DNA of 53,221 nucleotides from an uncultured Clostridia bacterium (GTDB taxonomy: Bacteria; Bacillota; Clostridia; TANB77; CAG-508): NCBI GenBank assembly GCA_949280815.1, contig CASDJM010000008.1:1-53221 (forward strand). The letters run 5' to 3'. Positions 18,997 through 28,657 of the stretch are shown piece after piece. Numbering within the stretch: the first letter of the stretch is position 1; each line of letters starts with the position of its first letter. The position numbers were made by a program, and so were the translations under genes. The notes beneath the pieces were generated by a model. It was not told the origin of the DNA, searched no databases, and saw only the letters and a list, made by a program, of their open reading frames with translations.

Positions 18997-19144
18997 AAGT
19001 TTATTATGTTTTTTATGAAGTGACAATTCGGTGGGAACCAACAAATTATAAACTGTTACCAAAATATTAAGTATTGCAACTTAATATTTTGGCTTACAGT
19101 TTGTTATGCAGTTGGGAGTCACAAAGAAAAAACATAATAAACTT
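18997..19144. repeat. 148-bp hairpin element (MITE-like)
   Basis: Perfect 18-bp terminal inverted repeats (AAGTTTATTATGTTTTTT) flank GTGAC/GTCAC and a central 14-bp stem CCAAAATATTAAGT/ACTTAATATTTTGG. It lies between the end of mutS and the start of the ECF operon. No coding potential. Confidence 0.6.
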
Positions 19145-19168
19145 TTGAGCGAAAAAAATCAAATAATA

Positions 19169-21784
19169 CTATTTCATTTTTTCCTTGATTTTTACAAGTG
19201 TATTTAAGGCATCAATTGGGGTCAACTCATTCAAATTGATTTTATCAACTTCATGAGCAATGTCAGCTAGTTTATAATTATACAGATCAAACTGCCCTTC
19301 CACTTGTTTTTTATCCTGTTTTTGCTGTTTTTGACCAGTTAAAATATTCTTTCTTTCCAAAGAACGCAATATTTCATCTGCTTTTTGTGTGACTACTTTA
19401 GGAACACCAGCTAAGCGAGCCACATGGATTCCATAGCTCTCATCAGTTCCACCTCTGACAATTTTTCGTAAGAAGATAATGTCTTCTCCTTTTTCTTTTA
19501 CTGCAATGGAATAGTTTTTGATGCCTTCTAGTTTATCTTCCAATTCTGTTAGTTCATGATAATGAGTAGCAAATAACGTTTTGGCCCCACATTTTTCTTT
19601 GTCAGCAATAAACTCTGCAACTGCCCAAGCAATGGATAGCCCATCAAAAGTAGAAGTTCCTCTTCCAATTTCATCTAGAATGACTAAGCTATTATTTGTG
19701 GCTTCTTTTAGAATTGTGGCTACTTCCATCATTTCTACCATAAAGGTACTTTGCCCCATACTTAAATCATCCGATGCTCCTACTCTTGTAAAGATTTTGT
19801 CTACCACTCCGATTTTGGCAGTTTCTGCTGGTACAAAACTTCCTACTTGAGCCATTAAAGTAATCAATGCAACTTGTCTCATATAAGTAGATTTACCTGC
19901 CATGTTTGGTCCTGTAATAATGGATAATCGGTTGTCTTGCTTGTCCAAATAGGTGTCATTTTCAACAAAGCTTCCTGCTCCTAATATTTTTTCAATGACT
20001 GGATGTCTTCCATTTTTAATATCAATCGTTCCAGAGGAATTGACTTCTGGCATACAATAGTTCATATCTTCAGCTACTTCAGCAAAAGATGTTAAAACAT
20101 CTAAATTAGATACCACTTCACTTGTTTTTTGTAGTCTTTTAATGTTTTTCGCAATTTCTTCTCTGATTTGCACAAAGGCATCATATTCTAAGGTTACAAC
20201 TTTTTCCTCTGCTCCTAATATTTGATTTTCTAAATTTTTTAGTTCTTCGGTTATGTATCTTTCTGCATTTGTCAAAGTTTGCTTTCTGATAAACCTATCT
20301 GGCACTTGGTTTAAATAAGATTTGGTGACTTCTATATAATAGCCAAATACTTTGTTAAATCCTATTTTCAAATTTTTAATTCCTGTTTTTTCTCTTTCTG
20401 TTAACTCTAATTGAACCAACCAATTCTTTCCTTCTACTTGTGCTGTTTTTAAGGTATCAATTTCTTCATTATAACCTAATTTGATAATACCACCATCTTT
20501 AATGGTCATTGGAGGATCATCGATAATCGCTCCATCAATTAATTGGTAAATGTCTTGTAATTCATCTAAATCATTGGCTAAATCTCTTAATAAATCTGTT
20601 TTGCAGTTGGATAGACTTCTCTTTACTTCTGGCAATTTTAACAAAGAATTTTTTAAAGTTACCATATCTCTAGCATTGGCATTTCCATAAGCCATCTTTC
20701 CAGCTAAACGTTCAATATCATATACCTTTTTTAGATTTTCAACGACATCACCTCTTAACATGACATCATCTTTTAATTCTTTTACAGCATCTAATCTTCT
20801 ATTGATTGCTAAAACATCTACCAAAGGGTCATTTAACCATCTTCTTAGGCATCTTCCTCCCATTGAAGTTGAGGTTTTGTCTAATACCCATAATAAAGTT
20901 CCTTTTTTCGATTTATCCCTTAACTTTTCTGTTATTTCTAAGTTTCTTCTGGCATTAATGTCTAATGCCATATATTTAGATAATGGATATACTACAATTT
21001 TGTTGATATGGTCTAAGGTTGTTTTTTGTGTATCTTCAACATATTCTACTAAAGCATGGATTGCACTAATGGATAATGTTCGTTCTTGAAAATCTTCTAT
21101 ATTTTTACCGTTATTGTCAACGATACTAAATCTTAATGCTAAGTCTCCAAGTTCTGTCGAAAAATGTTTGTCATCAAAATTGGTTATGTACAAATCTTCA
21201 AATCTTTCTTTTATTTTATCAATTTCTTCTGTACAATCTGCCATCATAGAATTAACCACTAATTCAGATGGTGTGTATCTTGCTATTTCGTCTAATAGCA
21301 TTGGAAAATTATTATGATCCTTGATTTCTGCTGAATAGAATTCTCCTGTTGAGATGTCACATACACTGATACCAAAGTAAATACCAGATTTAAAAATGGA
21401 CATGATATAGTTGTTTTTTCTTTCTTCTAGCATGTTACTTTCTACGACAGTTCCTGGTGTGACAACACGAACGACTCCCCTTTTTACAATTCCCTTTGTG
21501 GTTTTTGGGTCTTCTAATTGTTCGCAAATGGCTACTTTGTAGCCTTTGCCTACTAATTTAGCAATATACATTTCAGCTGCATGGTGTGGAACACCTGCCA
21601 TTGGTGCTCTTTCTTCTTGTCCGCATTCTTTTCCTGTTAGGGTTATTTCTAATTCTCTTGCTACTAAAATGGCGTCATCAAAGAACATTTCGTAAAAGTC
21701 TCCTAGTCGATAAAATAGGATACAGTCTTTGTATTCTTCTTTGGTTTCAAGATATTTTTGCATCATTGGTGAATATTCTGCCAT
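19169..21784 (-). CDS. mutS: DNA mismatch repair protein MutS
   Basis: The 871-residue mismatch-recognition ATPase. The N-terminal mismatch-binding domain carries the F-x-E motif (LGDFYEMFFDDA near residue 28), followed by connector, lever and clamp domains. The C-terminal ATPase has Walker A TGPNMAGKSTYMRQ near 615 and the DEIGRGTSTFDG block near 695. Length fits the family. The start has a strong ribosome-binding site (AAAGGAG) located in the last codons of miaB, so the two genes are an operon without spacing. No mutL follows in the window. Confidence 0.95.
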   Translation of the reverse strand: MAEYSPMMQKYLETKEEYKDCILFYRLGDFYEMFFDDAILVARELEITLTGKECGQEERAPMAGVPHHAAEMYIAKLVGKGYKVAICEQLEDPKTTKGIVKRGVVRVVTPGTVVESNMLEERKNNYIMSIFKSGIYFGISVCDISTGEFYSAEIKDHNNFPMLLDEIARYTPSELVVNSMMADCTEEIDKIKERFEDLYITNFDDKHFSTELGDLALRFSIVDNNGKNIEDFQERTLSISAIHALVEYVEDTQKTTLDHINKIVVYPLSKYMALDINARRNLEITEKLRDKSKKGTLLWVLDKTSTSMGGRCLRRWLNDPLVDVLAINRRLDAVKELKDDVMLRGDVVENLKKVYDIERLAGKMAYGNANARDMVTLKNSLLKLPEVKRSLSNCKTDLLRDLANDLDELQDIYQLIDGAIIDDPPMTIKDGGIIKLGYNEEIDTLKTAQVEGKNWLVQLELTEREKTGIKNLKIGFNKVFGYYIEVTKSYLNQVPDRFIRKQTLTNAERYITEELKNLENQILGAEEKVVTLEYDAFVQIREEIAKNIKRLQKTSEVVSNLDVLTSFAEVAEDMNYCMPEVNSSGTIDIKNGRHPVIEKILGAGSFVENDTYLDKQDNRLSIITGPNMAGKSTYMRQVALITLMAQVGSFVPAETAKIGVVDKIFTRVGASDDLSMGQSTFMVEMMEVATILKEATNNSLVILDEIGRGTSTFDGLSIAWAVAEFIADKEKCGAKTLFATHYHELTELEDKLEGIKNYSIAVKEKGEDIIFLRKIVRGGTDESYGIHVARLAGVPKVVTQKADEILRSLERKNILTGQKQQKQDKKQVEGQFDLYNYKLADIAHEVDKINLNELTPIDALNTLVKIKEKMK

Positions 21785-23197
21785 TTACATTTCTCCTTTC
21801 AAATACCACATATGTTCCGAAACAATTTTCATATTCTGTATTGTTCCAATTAGATTCTTATTCCCCTCAAAAATAACTACTTTATTACTATCCGTTCTTC
21901 CTGTTAGTAAATCCTTATTATTTTTACTCTCACCTTCTACTAAAACTTTTTGAATGGTTCCTACATATTTTTGATTATTTTCTTGAATTTGGCTTTCTAC
22001 TAAAGCCTTTAATTGATCAAATCTTTTATGCTTTTGCTCTTCTGGAATTTGATTTTCCATCTTGTCTCCTGGTGTTCCCATTCTTCTTGAATAGATAAAC
22101 ATATAAACTTGTTCGAATTTTACTTTTCTAACAACATCTAATGTATCTTCAAATTCTTCGTCTGTTTCTCCCGGAAATCCTACAATGATATCAGTAGATA
22201 ACGTTAGATTTGGAATTCTTTTTTGCATTTTTTCAACTAAAGCTAAATATTGTTCTTTGGTGTATTTTCGGTTCATTTCTTTTAATACTTTACTGTTTCC
22301 AGATTGCAAAGGTAAATGTACTAAATTGCATACTTTGTCACAAGTTGCAATTGCTTCAATGACATCATCTGTGAAGTCTTTTGGATGTGGTGATACAAAA
22401 CGAATTCTTTCAATTCCTTCTATTTTGTTAATCGCTTTTAGTAAAGTAGCAAAAGAATGAACTCCTTCGTATGCCTCGAATTTAATATTTTTTTCTTGTT
22501 CTACTCTTAAATAAGAATTTACATTCTGACCAAGTAATGTAATTTCTTGATAACCTTGCTTTGCCAAGTCTTTTACTTCATCAATAATATCTTTGGGCTG
22601 TCTACTTCTTTCTCTTCCACGTACATAAGGAACAATACAATAAGTACAAAAATTATTACATCCATTCATAATAGTAACAGATGCTTTTATATGACTGTTC
22701 CTTTTAATTGGCATCCCTTCATAAATTTCACCATCAATATCAATAATATCTTTAAGCTTCTTCTTTTCTTTTAAAGCTTTATATAAATTTTCTGGAAATT
22801 TATGCAAAGTATGGGTTCCAAATAAAATGTCGACAAAAGGATAACTTTCTTTGATTTTTTCAGTGATATGCTTTTCTTGCATCATACATCCACCAATCGC
22901 AATAATGATACCTTTTTCTTCTTTTAGTCTTTTTAGTTCTCCTAATTTTCCAAAAAGTTTGTCTTCTGCATTTTCTCTAACACAGCAGGTATTAAATAAT
23001 GCCAAGTCTGCCTCTTTTTGGTTTTCTGTTCTATCATATCCCATTTGTTCTAACATGCCACATAATTTTTCTGAATCGTTTTCATTTAGTTGGCATCCCA
23101 TGGTCAAAATCGTATATTTTAATCGTTTATTTTGATTCATTTCTTTTACTTTTTGTATATATTGTTTTTGTCGTTTTATTTCTTCTGATTCGTTCAC
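21785..23197 (-). CDS. miaB: tRNA-2-methylthio-N6-dimethylallyladenosine synthase
   Basis: A radical SAM methylthiotransferase that adds the 2-methylthio group to i6A37 of tRNAs. The N-terminal UPF0004 domain has three cluster Cys (MGCQLNENDSEK, NTCCVREN, GGCMMQE). The radical SAM motif is CNNFCTYC near 195, followed by a C-terminal TRAM domain. The GTG start at 23197 (VNESEEIKRQ) is chosen because GGAGG lies just upstream; the open frame continues further but lacks homology. It is transcribed with mutS, a common arrangement in Clostridia. Confidence 0.92.
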   Translation of the reverse strand: MNESEEIKRQKQYIQKVKEMNQNKRLKYTILTMGCQLNENDSEKLCGMLEQMGYDRTENQKEADLALFNTCCVRENAEDKLFGKLGELKRLKEEKGIIIAIGGCMMQEKHITEKIKESYPFVDILFGTHTLHKFPENLYKALKEKKKLKDIIDIDGEIYEGMPIKRNSHIKASVTIMNGCNNFCTYCIVPYVRGRERSRQPKDIIDEVKDLAKQGYQEITLLGQNVNSYLRVEQEKNIKFEAYEGVHSFATLLKAINKIEGIERIRFVSPHPKDFTDDVIEAIATCDKVCNLVHLPLQSGNSKVLKEMNRKYTKEQYLALVEKMQKRIPNLTLSTDIIVGFPGETDEEFEDTLDVVRKVKFEQVYMFIYSRRMGTPGDKMENQIPEEQKHKRFDQLKALVESQIQENNQKYVGTIQKVLVEGESKNNKDLLTGRTDSNKVVIFEGNKNLIGTIQNMKIVSEHMWYLKGEM

Positions 23198-23335
23198 TTT
23201 TAAACCTCCATGTAGCAATGTTTTAAATAATAAATAATATCTTAAGCTAACAACATTGCCATGATACTTGCTTATTTTATTACATTTTTGTACATTTTGC
23301 AAGGAATTTGTTGTAGTTTTTCTATTAATACCAAA

Positions 23336-23375
23336 ATACCAATATTAGATAAATATTTTCATCTAATATTGGTAT
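23336..23375 (-). terminator. 15-bp hairpin terminator after rpmE
   Basis: Perfect arms ATACCAATATTAGAT/ATCTAATATTGGTAT lie between the rpmE stop and miaB. On the minus strand a TTTTGG tract follows, so it probably ends rpmE transcription. Confidence 0.55.
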
Positions 23376-23421
23376 TCTGTACTTTATATATTCAAAAATT
23401 TTAGACTTTATTTTGTTCACT

Positions 23422-23622
23422 CTATGCAAGACCATATTTTTTCTTAAATTTGTCTGCTCTACCACCAACTGTTTCTTGTCTTAAATTACCTGTCCAGTAT
23501 GGATGGCATTTAGAACATACGTCTACTTTTAAATCTTTTTTTGTAGAACCAACTTCTAACACATTACCACATGCACATGTGATTGTTGTTTGGTTATAAT
23601 TTGGATGTATTCCTTCTTTCAT
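23422..23622 (-). CDS. rpmE: 50S ribosomal protein L31, zinc-binding type
   Basis: A 66-residue ribosomal protein beginning [19 protein letters not shown]. The CAC and CSKC cysteine pairs mark the zinc-containing RpmE form rather than the Zn-free RpmE2. It ends in [10 protein letters not shown]. Upstream AGGTG is the ribosome-binding site. Confidence 0.95.
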   Translation of the reverse strand: MKEGIHPNYNQTTITCACGNVLEVGSTKKDLKVDVCSKCHPYWTGNLRQETVGGRADKFKKKYGLA

Positions 23623-23701
23623 TTTAAGTTCACCTCTTTCTTATGTTTAAAATAATTTGACTGTTGTTTATCATAACATATTTTTTTTCTTTTTTCAAGT
23701 A

Positions 23702-23863
23702 TTATTTTTGATTTTGTTCATTTTGTTCTTCTTGCATATATTCTGCTGAATAAAGTATTTCTTTATTTAATGATAATTTATGAATTAATTTTCCCATGAT
23801 ATTAAAAATGCAAGCTATAATCAAAATGAGCATTCCAATTCTTTTCCAATTTCTTTTTAGCAT
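23702..23863 (-). CDS. small membrane protein, unknown
   Basis: A 53-codon ORF, MLKRNWKRIGMLILIIACIF..., with AAAGGAG eight bases before the start. It has a basic N-terminus, one hydrophobic helix (about residues 9-23) and a polar tail ending EEQNEQNQK. I do not recognise it. The ribosome-binding site and helix make it a likely real single-pass protein. It is divergent from the VanW gene. Confidence 0.5.
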   Translation of the reverse strand: MLKRNWKRIGMLILIIACIFNIMGKLIHKLSLNKEILYSAEYMQEEQNEQNQK

Positions 23864-23973
23864 TTCTCTTTTCTCCTTTTTTCATAAGAACACTACATAT
23901 TAATTATACTTTTATTTTTCAAAAATGTCAATAATTTCGCATCTTTTTGGTTACACTATGTTTGGTGATTGAA

Positions 23974-24727
23974 ATGAATAAAAAAACTTGGATAATAATA
24001 GCCATTGTAATTGCTTTATTAATTGGCGGTGGCATTTTCTTTTATGTTGGAAATAGTTCTCCTATTCCCAATAAAAGTAGTTATGAAGCTGGCAAAACAT
24101 CAACTAACAGTACTTCAAATCAAAGAGAAGTAAATAATAATCAAAAAGATGAAAATCAAGAAAGTCAAGAAAATTCAGAAGAGCAAGAAAATCAAAATAA
24201 TTCTTCTGATGTAAATACAAATGATGAAACAACACAAGGTATAACAGAACCTGAAAACAATCCTACTACTGAAGAACAAATTGCTACTTTTTCTACTAAA
24301 ATATACACCAAAGACTCTGCCCGTCAAAATAATATTTCGATTACTTGTAACACTTTAAATGGAACTATTATAAAAAATGGAAGCACATTTTCATTTTGTA
24401 ATACAGTAGGAGCCTCTTCTACTAGTAAAGGATATCAAAAAGCCGATATCTTCGATAAAAATGGAAATAAGAAAAAAGGATTAGGTGGACGGAAACTGTC
24501 AAATTAGTACTACCTTATATAATGCTGTTTTATCTGTTCCTAGTTTAGTTGTTACCGAAAGGCATGCCCATAGCAATTATGTTCCCTATATTGCCAAAGG
24601 AAAAGATGCAGCAGTTGCCTATGGTAGCTATGATTTAAAATTCAGAAATGATTCTGGAAATGATATCAAAATACTATCTTCTACAGATGGTGCATCAGTA
24701 ACCATAACTTTACTTGCCCTAAAATAG
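23974..24727 (+). CDS. VanW family protein with +1 frameshift
   Basis: A surface protein with an N-terminal membrane anchor (residues 5-24), a long Asn/Gln/Glu-rich linker and a C-terminal VanW domain (FSTKIYTKDSARQNNI, NGSTFSFCNTVG, then CQISTTLYNAVL). The frame breaks at GGT GGA CGG AAA CTG around 24490. Skipping one C gives the conserved GGGNCQIS and reads on to 24727. VanW domains occur in vancomycin-resistance clusters and cell-wall proteins, but their reaction is unknown. Third member of the CGG-frameshift set. Confidence 0.8.
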
Positions 24728-24733
24728 AAAAAT

Positions 24734-24764
24734 GTCCCCATTTAACCCCGGAACCAGTGGGGAC
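24734..24764. repeat. REP-like hairpin, GTCCCCA type
   Basis: Perfect GTCCCCA/TGGGGAC arms enclose TTTAACCCCGGAACCAG. It is the inverted relative of the 1071-1100 repeat and lies between convergent genes, where it likely terminates both transcripts. Confidence 0.55.
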
Positions 24765-24767
24765 CCA

Positions 24768-25886
24768 TCATTTTTCTATAATGAAAGCATTTGGCAAATA
24801 TCTTTCCCCCATAGGTGTAGAGGTTTTATTTACCACTTTGCCATCATAATACATCGTAGCAGAAGACCCACCATCCAAATTAGCTGCATTATAAGCATCA
24901 TATCTTTCAAATATATTTTGTAACTCTAAAAGATTCGTTCCTATGCTATATCCTGGTTGTCTACCATCAATAGATACAAATATCATAGTTCCATCTTGCT
25001 TTTGTCCAATTGCCATTCTAGGATGTATTCCACCTGCATTTGAATTTTGTATTTGATTATTACCATTTACAATAATAAAAGGTCCAAATTCAACAGCTGA
25101 ATCTATTCCTACATTGATAGCTTCTTGATAATTATATTTTCCTAATATCAATTTTCCTTCTTCACTCAAGCCAATTAAACTATATCTAGTTGATTTATTT
25201 CCAGATATTAGCTTCTTATTCATAATAACAGCATCTATTAATATATTCCCTGAACCTTTCCCATCTGGATCCGCAAATCCCCCTGCATTAATCCCTCCAA
25301 CAGCATTGTTTTTTTTAACAATTTCACTTAATTTGGATCCTCTTCCAGATAATCTTCCATCTACTAATTTTACTTTAGAAGCATCTGGTACTATCATAAC
25401 AAATCCCACATAACCTTTGCCTGTTATTCTTTCAACCGTAATTTCTTTTTCTTCTTCTAGTTCTACTATCATTACATTGTCTGAATTGGAATTTTCATTA
25501 TTTTCAACTTCTAACTTCTTCATAATTTCTGCAATTTCTTCATCTGACAAAAACCATGTTGCCAAATATTGATGATTCATAGTAGTCATTGCTGTTTGTA
25601 CCCATAATTCTTTATATTTCTGGAATAAATTTGTTTTAAAAAATAAAAATATAAACACTATTCCCAAAATAATTAATACTAGTAAAATTTTAAAGCATAA
25701 AAATATTTTTTTCTTTTTTCTCTTTTTATTTTCCTTTGCTTTTCTAGCTTGATTAGCTATTCTTTCTTCTTCATAATATTGATCTAATCCATATCCCCTT
25801 TTTTTGGGAATTGTTTTGGTCGAATTGTTTTCTTGGAATTTTTCTCTATCTTTTACTTCATCATTTTCAATCGTATCTAATTTCAT
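24768..25886 (-). CDS. phosphodiester glycosidase family protein, membrane-anchored
   Basis: About 372 residues: a charged N-terminus, one membrane helix near residue 65-85 and an extracellular NAGPA-like domain (GGINAGGFADPDGKGSG, HPRMAIGQKQDG, ANLDGGSSATMYYDG). Family members cleave GlcNAc-1-phosphodiesters and occur in cell-envelope and spore-associated proteins. The start at 25886 (MKLDTIEND) follows GGAG. It is divergent from no gene and is preceded on the same strand by the GH18 gene, 95 bases upstream. Confidence 0.8.
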   Translation of the reverse strand: MKLDTIENDEVKDREKFQENNSTKTIPKKRGYGLDQYYEEERIANQARKAKENKKRKKKKIFLCFKILLVLIILGIVFIFLFFKTNLFQKYKELWVQTAMTTMNHQYLATWFLSDEEIAEIMKKLEVENNENSNSDNVMIVELEEEKEITVERITGKGYVGFVMIVPDASKVKLVDGRLSGRGSKLSEIVKKNNAVGGINAGGFADPDGKGSGNILIDAVIMNKKLISGNKSTRYSLIGLSEEGKLILGKYNYQEAINVGIDSAVEFGPFIIVNGNNQIQNSNAGGIHPRMAIGQKQDGTMIFVSIDGRQPGYSIGTNLLELQNIFERYDAYNAANLDGGSSATMYYDGKVVNKTSTPMGERYLPNAFIIEK

Positions 25887-25981
25887 TTCATTTCTCCGTC
25901 TTTTGCATTTTAATTTTTTTGAGTTTATCATAAATTTATTTCTTTTTCAAAGGGGATTTTGTAGAAAAGTAAAAGAATAAC

Positions 25982-27718
25982 CTATTTTAAATCCAACATT
26001 TCCTTTATCATTCCCCAAACATCATCTGTTTCCATTCCTTTTTGCCAACATCCAACTCCTGCTAGATTATTATCTGTAATCAAAGAAATTTTAGCTTTTA
26101 AAGAATCTAAGTCTTCAATCCATACCTGTTTTTTATTATCAGCTTCTGTATATTCCACATAATTTTGCTTTAAATCCTCATCCCATTTTTTCTCTACACC
26201 ATCTGGCAAAATCTCATCAATACTCTTCATACTAGCAGTTTTACTAGTTGTTTTTCCACTACTATCAGTTGTCCAAACTCTTGTATAAAATGGAACTGCT
26301 AAAATAATTTTATCTGATTCAATTTCTTCCGTTTGTAAAAACTTAGTCAAACTTAATTTCACCCAATCATATCCTGCTGTTGTTCCTGGTTTTGTACTAG
26401 AAACACCATATTCATCATAAGCCATAAATACAATATAATCTGCTACATTTCCAATCACATGTCTATCAAAACACATAGACCATGTCTCTCCTCCATCTGG
26501 AGCTGTTACATCAACAGAAGTAACTAATCCTATTTCTTTTAGTCTAGGTGTTAGTTCTATGATAAATCTTGAATACATATCCTTGTCTTCTTGTTTCATA
26601 TTTTCAAAATCTACATTAATACCATCTAATTTATACTCCACACAAGCATCTACTAAATCTTCTATCAATTCTTGCCTTTTTTCATAACTATTCATAATAT
26701 TGGATGTAATGGATAAACTCTTAGTTGCTGCTTCTGCATTGGAAACCATTGGCCAAACCTTGTAACCATTTTTATGAGCCCATTCAATATATGCTTTTCC
26801 TTTATTTCCTATATTTTCTTTCAAATTTCCTTTTTCATCTAAATAGAAGAACGCAGGTGACACAACATTAACACCATCTATGCTTGTCCCAGCTCTATCT
26901 GGTGCCGAACCATACATAGAATAATAATCCCAAATTAGATTGATTTTTCCTTCTACTTGTTTTTCTTCTGTCATGGCTTCTCGCACAACATATTCATTTT
27001 CTAGTTTATCAGATTTAACATATCCTACTTTTCCATTTTCAGTTCTAATTTTGGTGTAGCCTTTGTCAGAAGATACAACTAGAACACTATCTCCTTTTTT
27101 TACTCTGTCCATCGTTTTAGCAATGATATTGGTAGAAGATTTTACTGGTAAATTGGATGACACAATGGCTCTTCTTTGTTCTTTATCTAAAGAATCCAGG
27201 GTAATTACGTTGGTTTTTTCTATGTTTTGTATTTCGATATCATATACATCTTTCATTTCTGAAATTGGTAAATACTCTACATCGTCTTTTTTTATCGCAT
27301 GGGCATAAATTTTTTTTTCAGAACCATTTATGGTGATGGTATCTTCTTCAAATCCAATGGTTGCTATTTTTTTTCCATAAGTTGTTACAATTTGGTTAGA
27401 TTCTTCTTCGTCATAAATATATTTGTCGAAAAAATTAGCAATATCTGGTTTTGAAAGATAAATAATATTATCTTCTATTAAGATATCATTTTTTAAATTT
27501 GATGTGATGTTATTATTATTAATCACTAAATTTGTTTTTTTATTGTTGCCCAATATAATGTAGTCATTGATGATAAGTGCAACAAATATGACTACTATAA
27601 TACCTATCATTGTAAAAAAAGTTCTTGTTATCATTTTTTTCTTTTTTTCTTTTTCTTCTTTTGACATCCTCTTTTTTGGCTTTTGTGTCTTTTCAGCCTC
27701 TTTTCTTTCCTCTTCCAT
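25982..27718 (-). CDS. glycosyl hydrolase family 18 protein with SH3 domain, membrane-anchored
   Basis: About 578 residues. A very basic cytoplasmic N-terminus is followed by a membrane helix near 35-55, a copper-amine-oxidase-N-like or stalk region, a bacterial SH3 segment (VKKGDSVLVVSSDKGYTKI) and a C-terminal GH18 barrel. The catalytic DGINVDFEN (DxxDxDxE class) is near residue 365. GH18 enzymes of this architecture hydrolyse chitin- or peptidoglycan-type beta-1,4 GlcNAc links, like spore cortex lytic SleL/YaaH. The start at 27718 follows AAGGAG. Confidence 0.85.
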   Translation of the reverse strand: MEEERKEAEKTQKPKKRMSKEEKEKKKKMITRTFFTMIGIIVVIFVALIINDYIILGNNKKTNLVINNNNITSNLKNDILIEDNIIYLSKPDIANFFDKYIYDEEESNQIVTTYGKKIATIGFEEDTITINGSEKKIYAHAIKKDDVEYLPISEMKDVYDIEIQNIEKTNVITLDSLDKEQRRAIVSSNLPVKSSTNIIAKTMDRVKKGDSVLVVSSDKGYTKIRTENGKVGYVKSDKLENEYVVREAMTEEKQVEGKINLIWDYYSMYGSAPDRAGTSIDGVNVVSPAFFYLDEKGNLKENIGNKGKAYIEWAHKNGYKVWPMVSNAEAATKSLSITSNIMNSYEKRQELIEDLVDACVEYKLDGINVDFENMKQEDKDMYSRFIIELTPRLKEIGLVTSVDVTAPDGGETWSMCFDRHVIGNVADYIVFMAYDEYGVSSTKPGTTAGYDWVKLSLTKFLQTEEIESDKIILAVPFYTRVWTTDSSGKTTSKTASMKSIDEILPDGVEKKWDEDLKQNYVEYTEADNKKQVWIEDLDSLKAKISLITDNNLAGVGCWQKGMETDDVWGMIKEMLDLK

Positions 27719-27831
27719 TCTTTTTCTCCTTATCATTTTTGTTTGTATTCTTACTATATCATAAAACCTTATTTTAGCAAATAGTTTTTTATGATTTTGT
27801 TAACTTTCATAAGATGTTGCGTTACTCCAAA

Positions 27832-28521
27832 TTATATTCTTCTCTTCATCTTTCTTAAAGTCTGTTTTTTCTCATCTGTTATTCTGTAAGACTCTATTGC
27901 TTTTTGTAGTGCCTTATTATAAGTAAAATAATCTAAATTAGCAGTCTTCAAATAATGGATTGTCTCATTATAAAATTTAATCAAACATATTGATATTGCC
28001 CATGCAATAGCCATTTGTACATAATAAGCTTGACTAATAATGGAATCAAATATCTTGAAATCTTTTTCTAAATAATCTTCTTCTATGTAATAATCCAAAA
28101 TCATAACCACACCAAATCGAATCTCAAATTCTTGGTCAGATAGCAAATATTTTTGGATAAACTGCCATATTTCTTCTTTTCGTTTTTTGGTTGCCTTTAA
28201 GCCTGCACAAAAGACATCACAAACTGCCCAATTATCAATTTTAGGTACAAATTCTTCTATTTGATTTTGCATTGTCTCAAAATCTTGCTTAGCTAATCCT
28301 ATCAACATGCCTTGTAGCATAATTTCTTCATAATATTGGTTGTCAATTTGTTTTAGTAATTCGTTTACTTCATATTCTTTTGCCAATTCTTTAGCATAGT
28401 TTCTTAAAATCGGTACTCTTACCCCTATTATGTTGTCACTTCCTGGACATAGTCCACTATGAAATTCTTTGTATTTTTGGTCTGCTAGTTCAAATAACTT
28501 TTCTTTTATTTTTTGTTTCAT
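27832..28521 (-). CDS. DNA alkylation repair protein (AlkD-like HEAT-repeat)
   Basis: A roughly 229-residue all-helical protein with GVRVPILRNYAKELAKEY and DNWAVCDVFCAGLK. These match the AlkD/AlkC-like family, whose HEAT-like repeats wrap DNA and release alkylated purines. The conserved W of the DNWAVCD motif is present. GGAGG precedes the chosen ATG at 28521; the ORF's TTG is in the ribosome-binding site. Confidence 0.8.
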   Translation of the reverse strand: MKQKIKEKLFELADQKYKEFHSGLCPGSDNIIGVRVPILRNYAKELAKEYEVNELLKQIDNQYYEEIMLQGMLIGLAKQDFETMQNQIEEFVPKIDNWAVCDVFCAGLKATKKRKEEIWQFIQKYLLSDQEFEIRFGVVMILDYYIEEDYLEKDFKIFDSIISQAYYVQMAIAWAISICLIKFYNETIHYLKTANLDYFTYNKALQKAIESYRITDEKKQTLRKMKRRI

Positions 28522-28598
28522 TTTTACCTCCAAAAATTTAATATTTATGCTATTATATCATATTTCGATAAAATAACATATTTAATACGTATGAAATA

Positions 28599-28627
28599 TT
28601 GAAAAAAACTCCTTTCGGTTATATAAT
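28599..28627 (+). promoter_or_regulatory. sigma-A type promoter
   Basis: TTGAAA at 28599-28604, 17 bases, then TATAAT at 28622-28627, 30 bases before the start of the TsaC/Sua5 gene. Confidence 0.6.
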
Positions 28628-28657
28628 AGAACAAATCAATAAAAAGAAGGTTATCAA

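Noticed and set aside
18951..19168. THF or other vitamin riboswitch before the ECF folate operon
   Set aside because: I could not find a recognisable aptamer core; the space is filled by a symmetric hairpin element.
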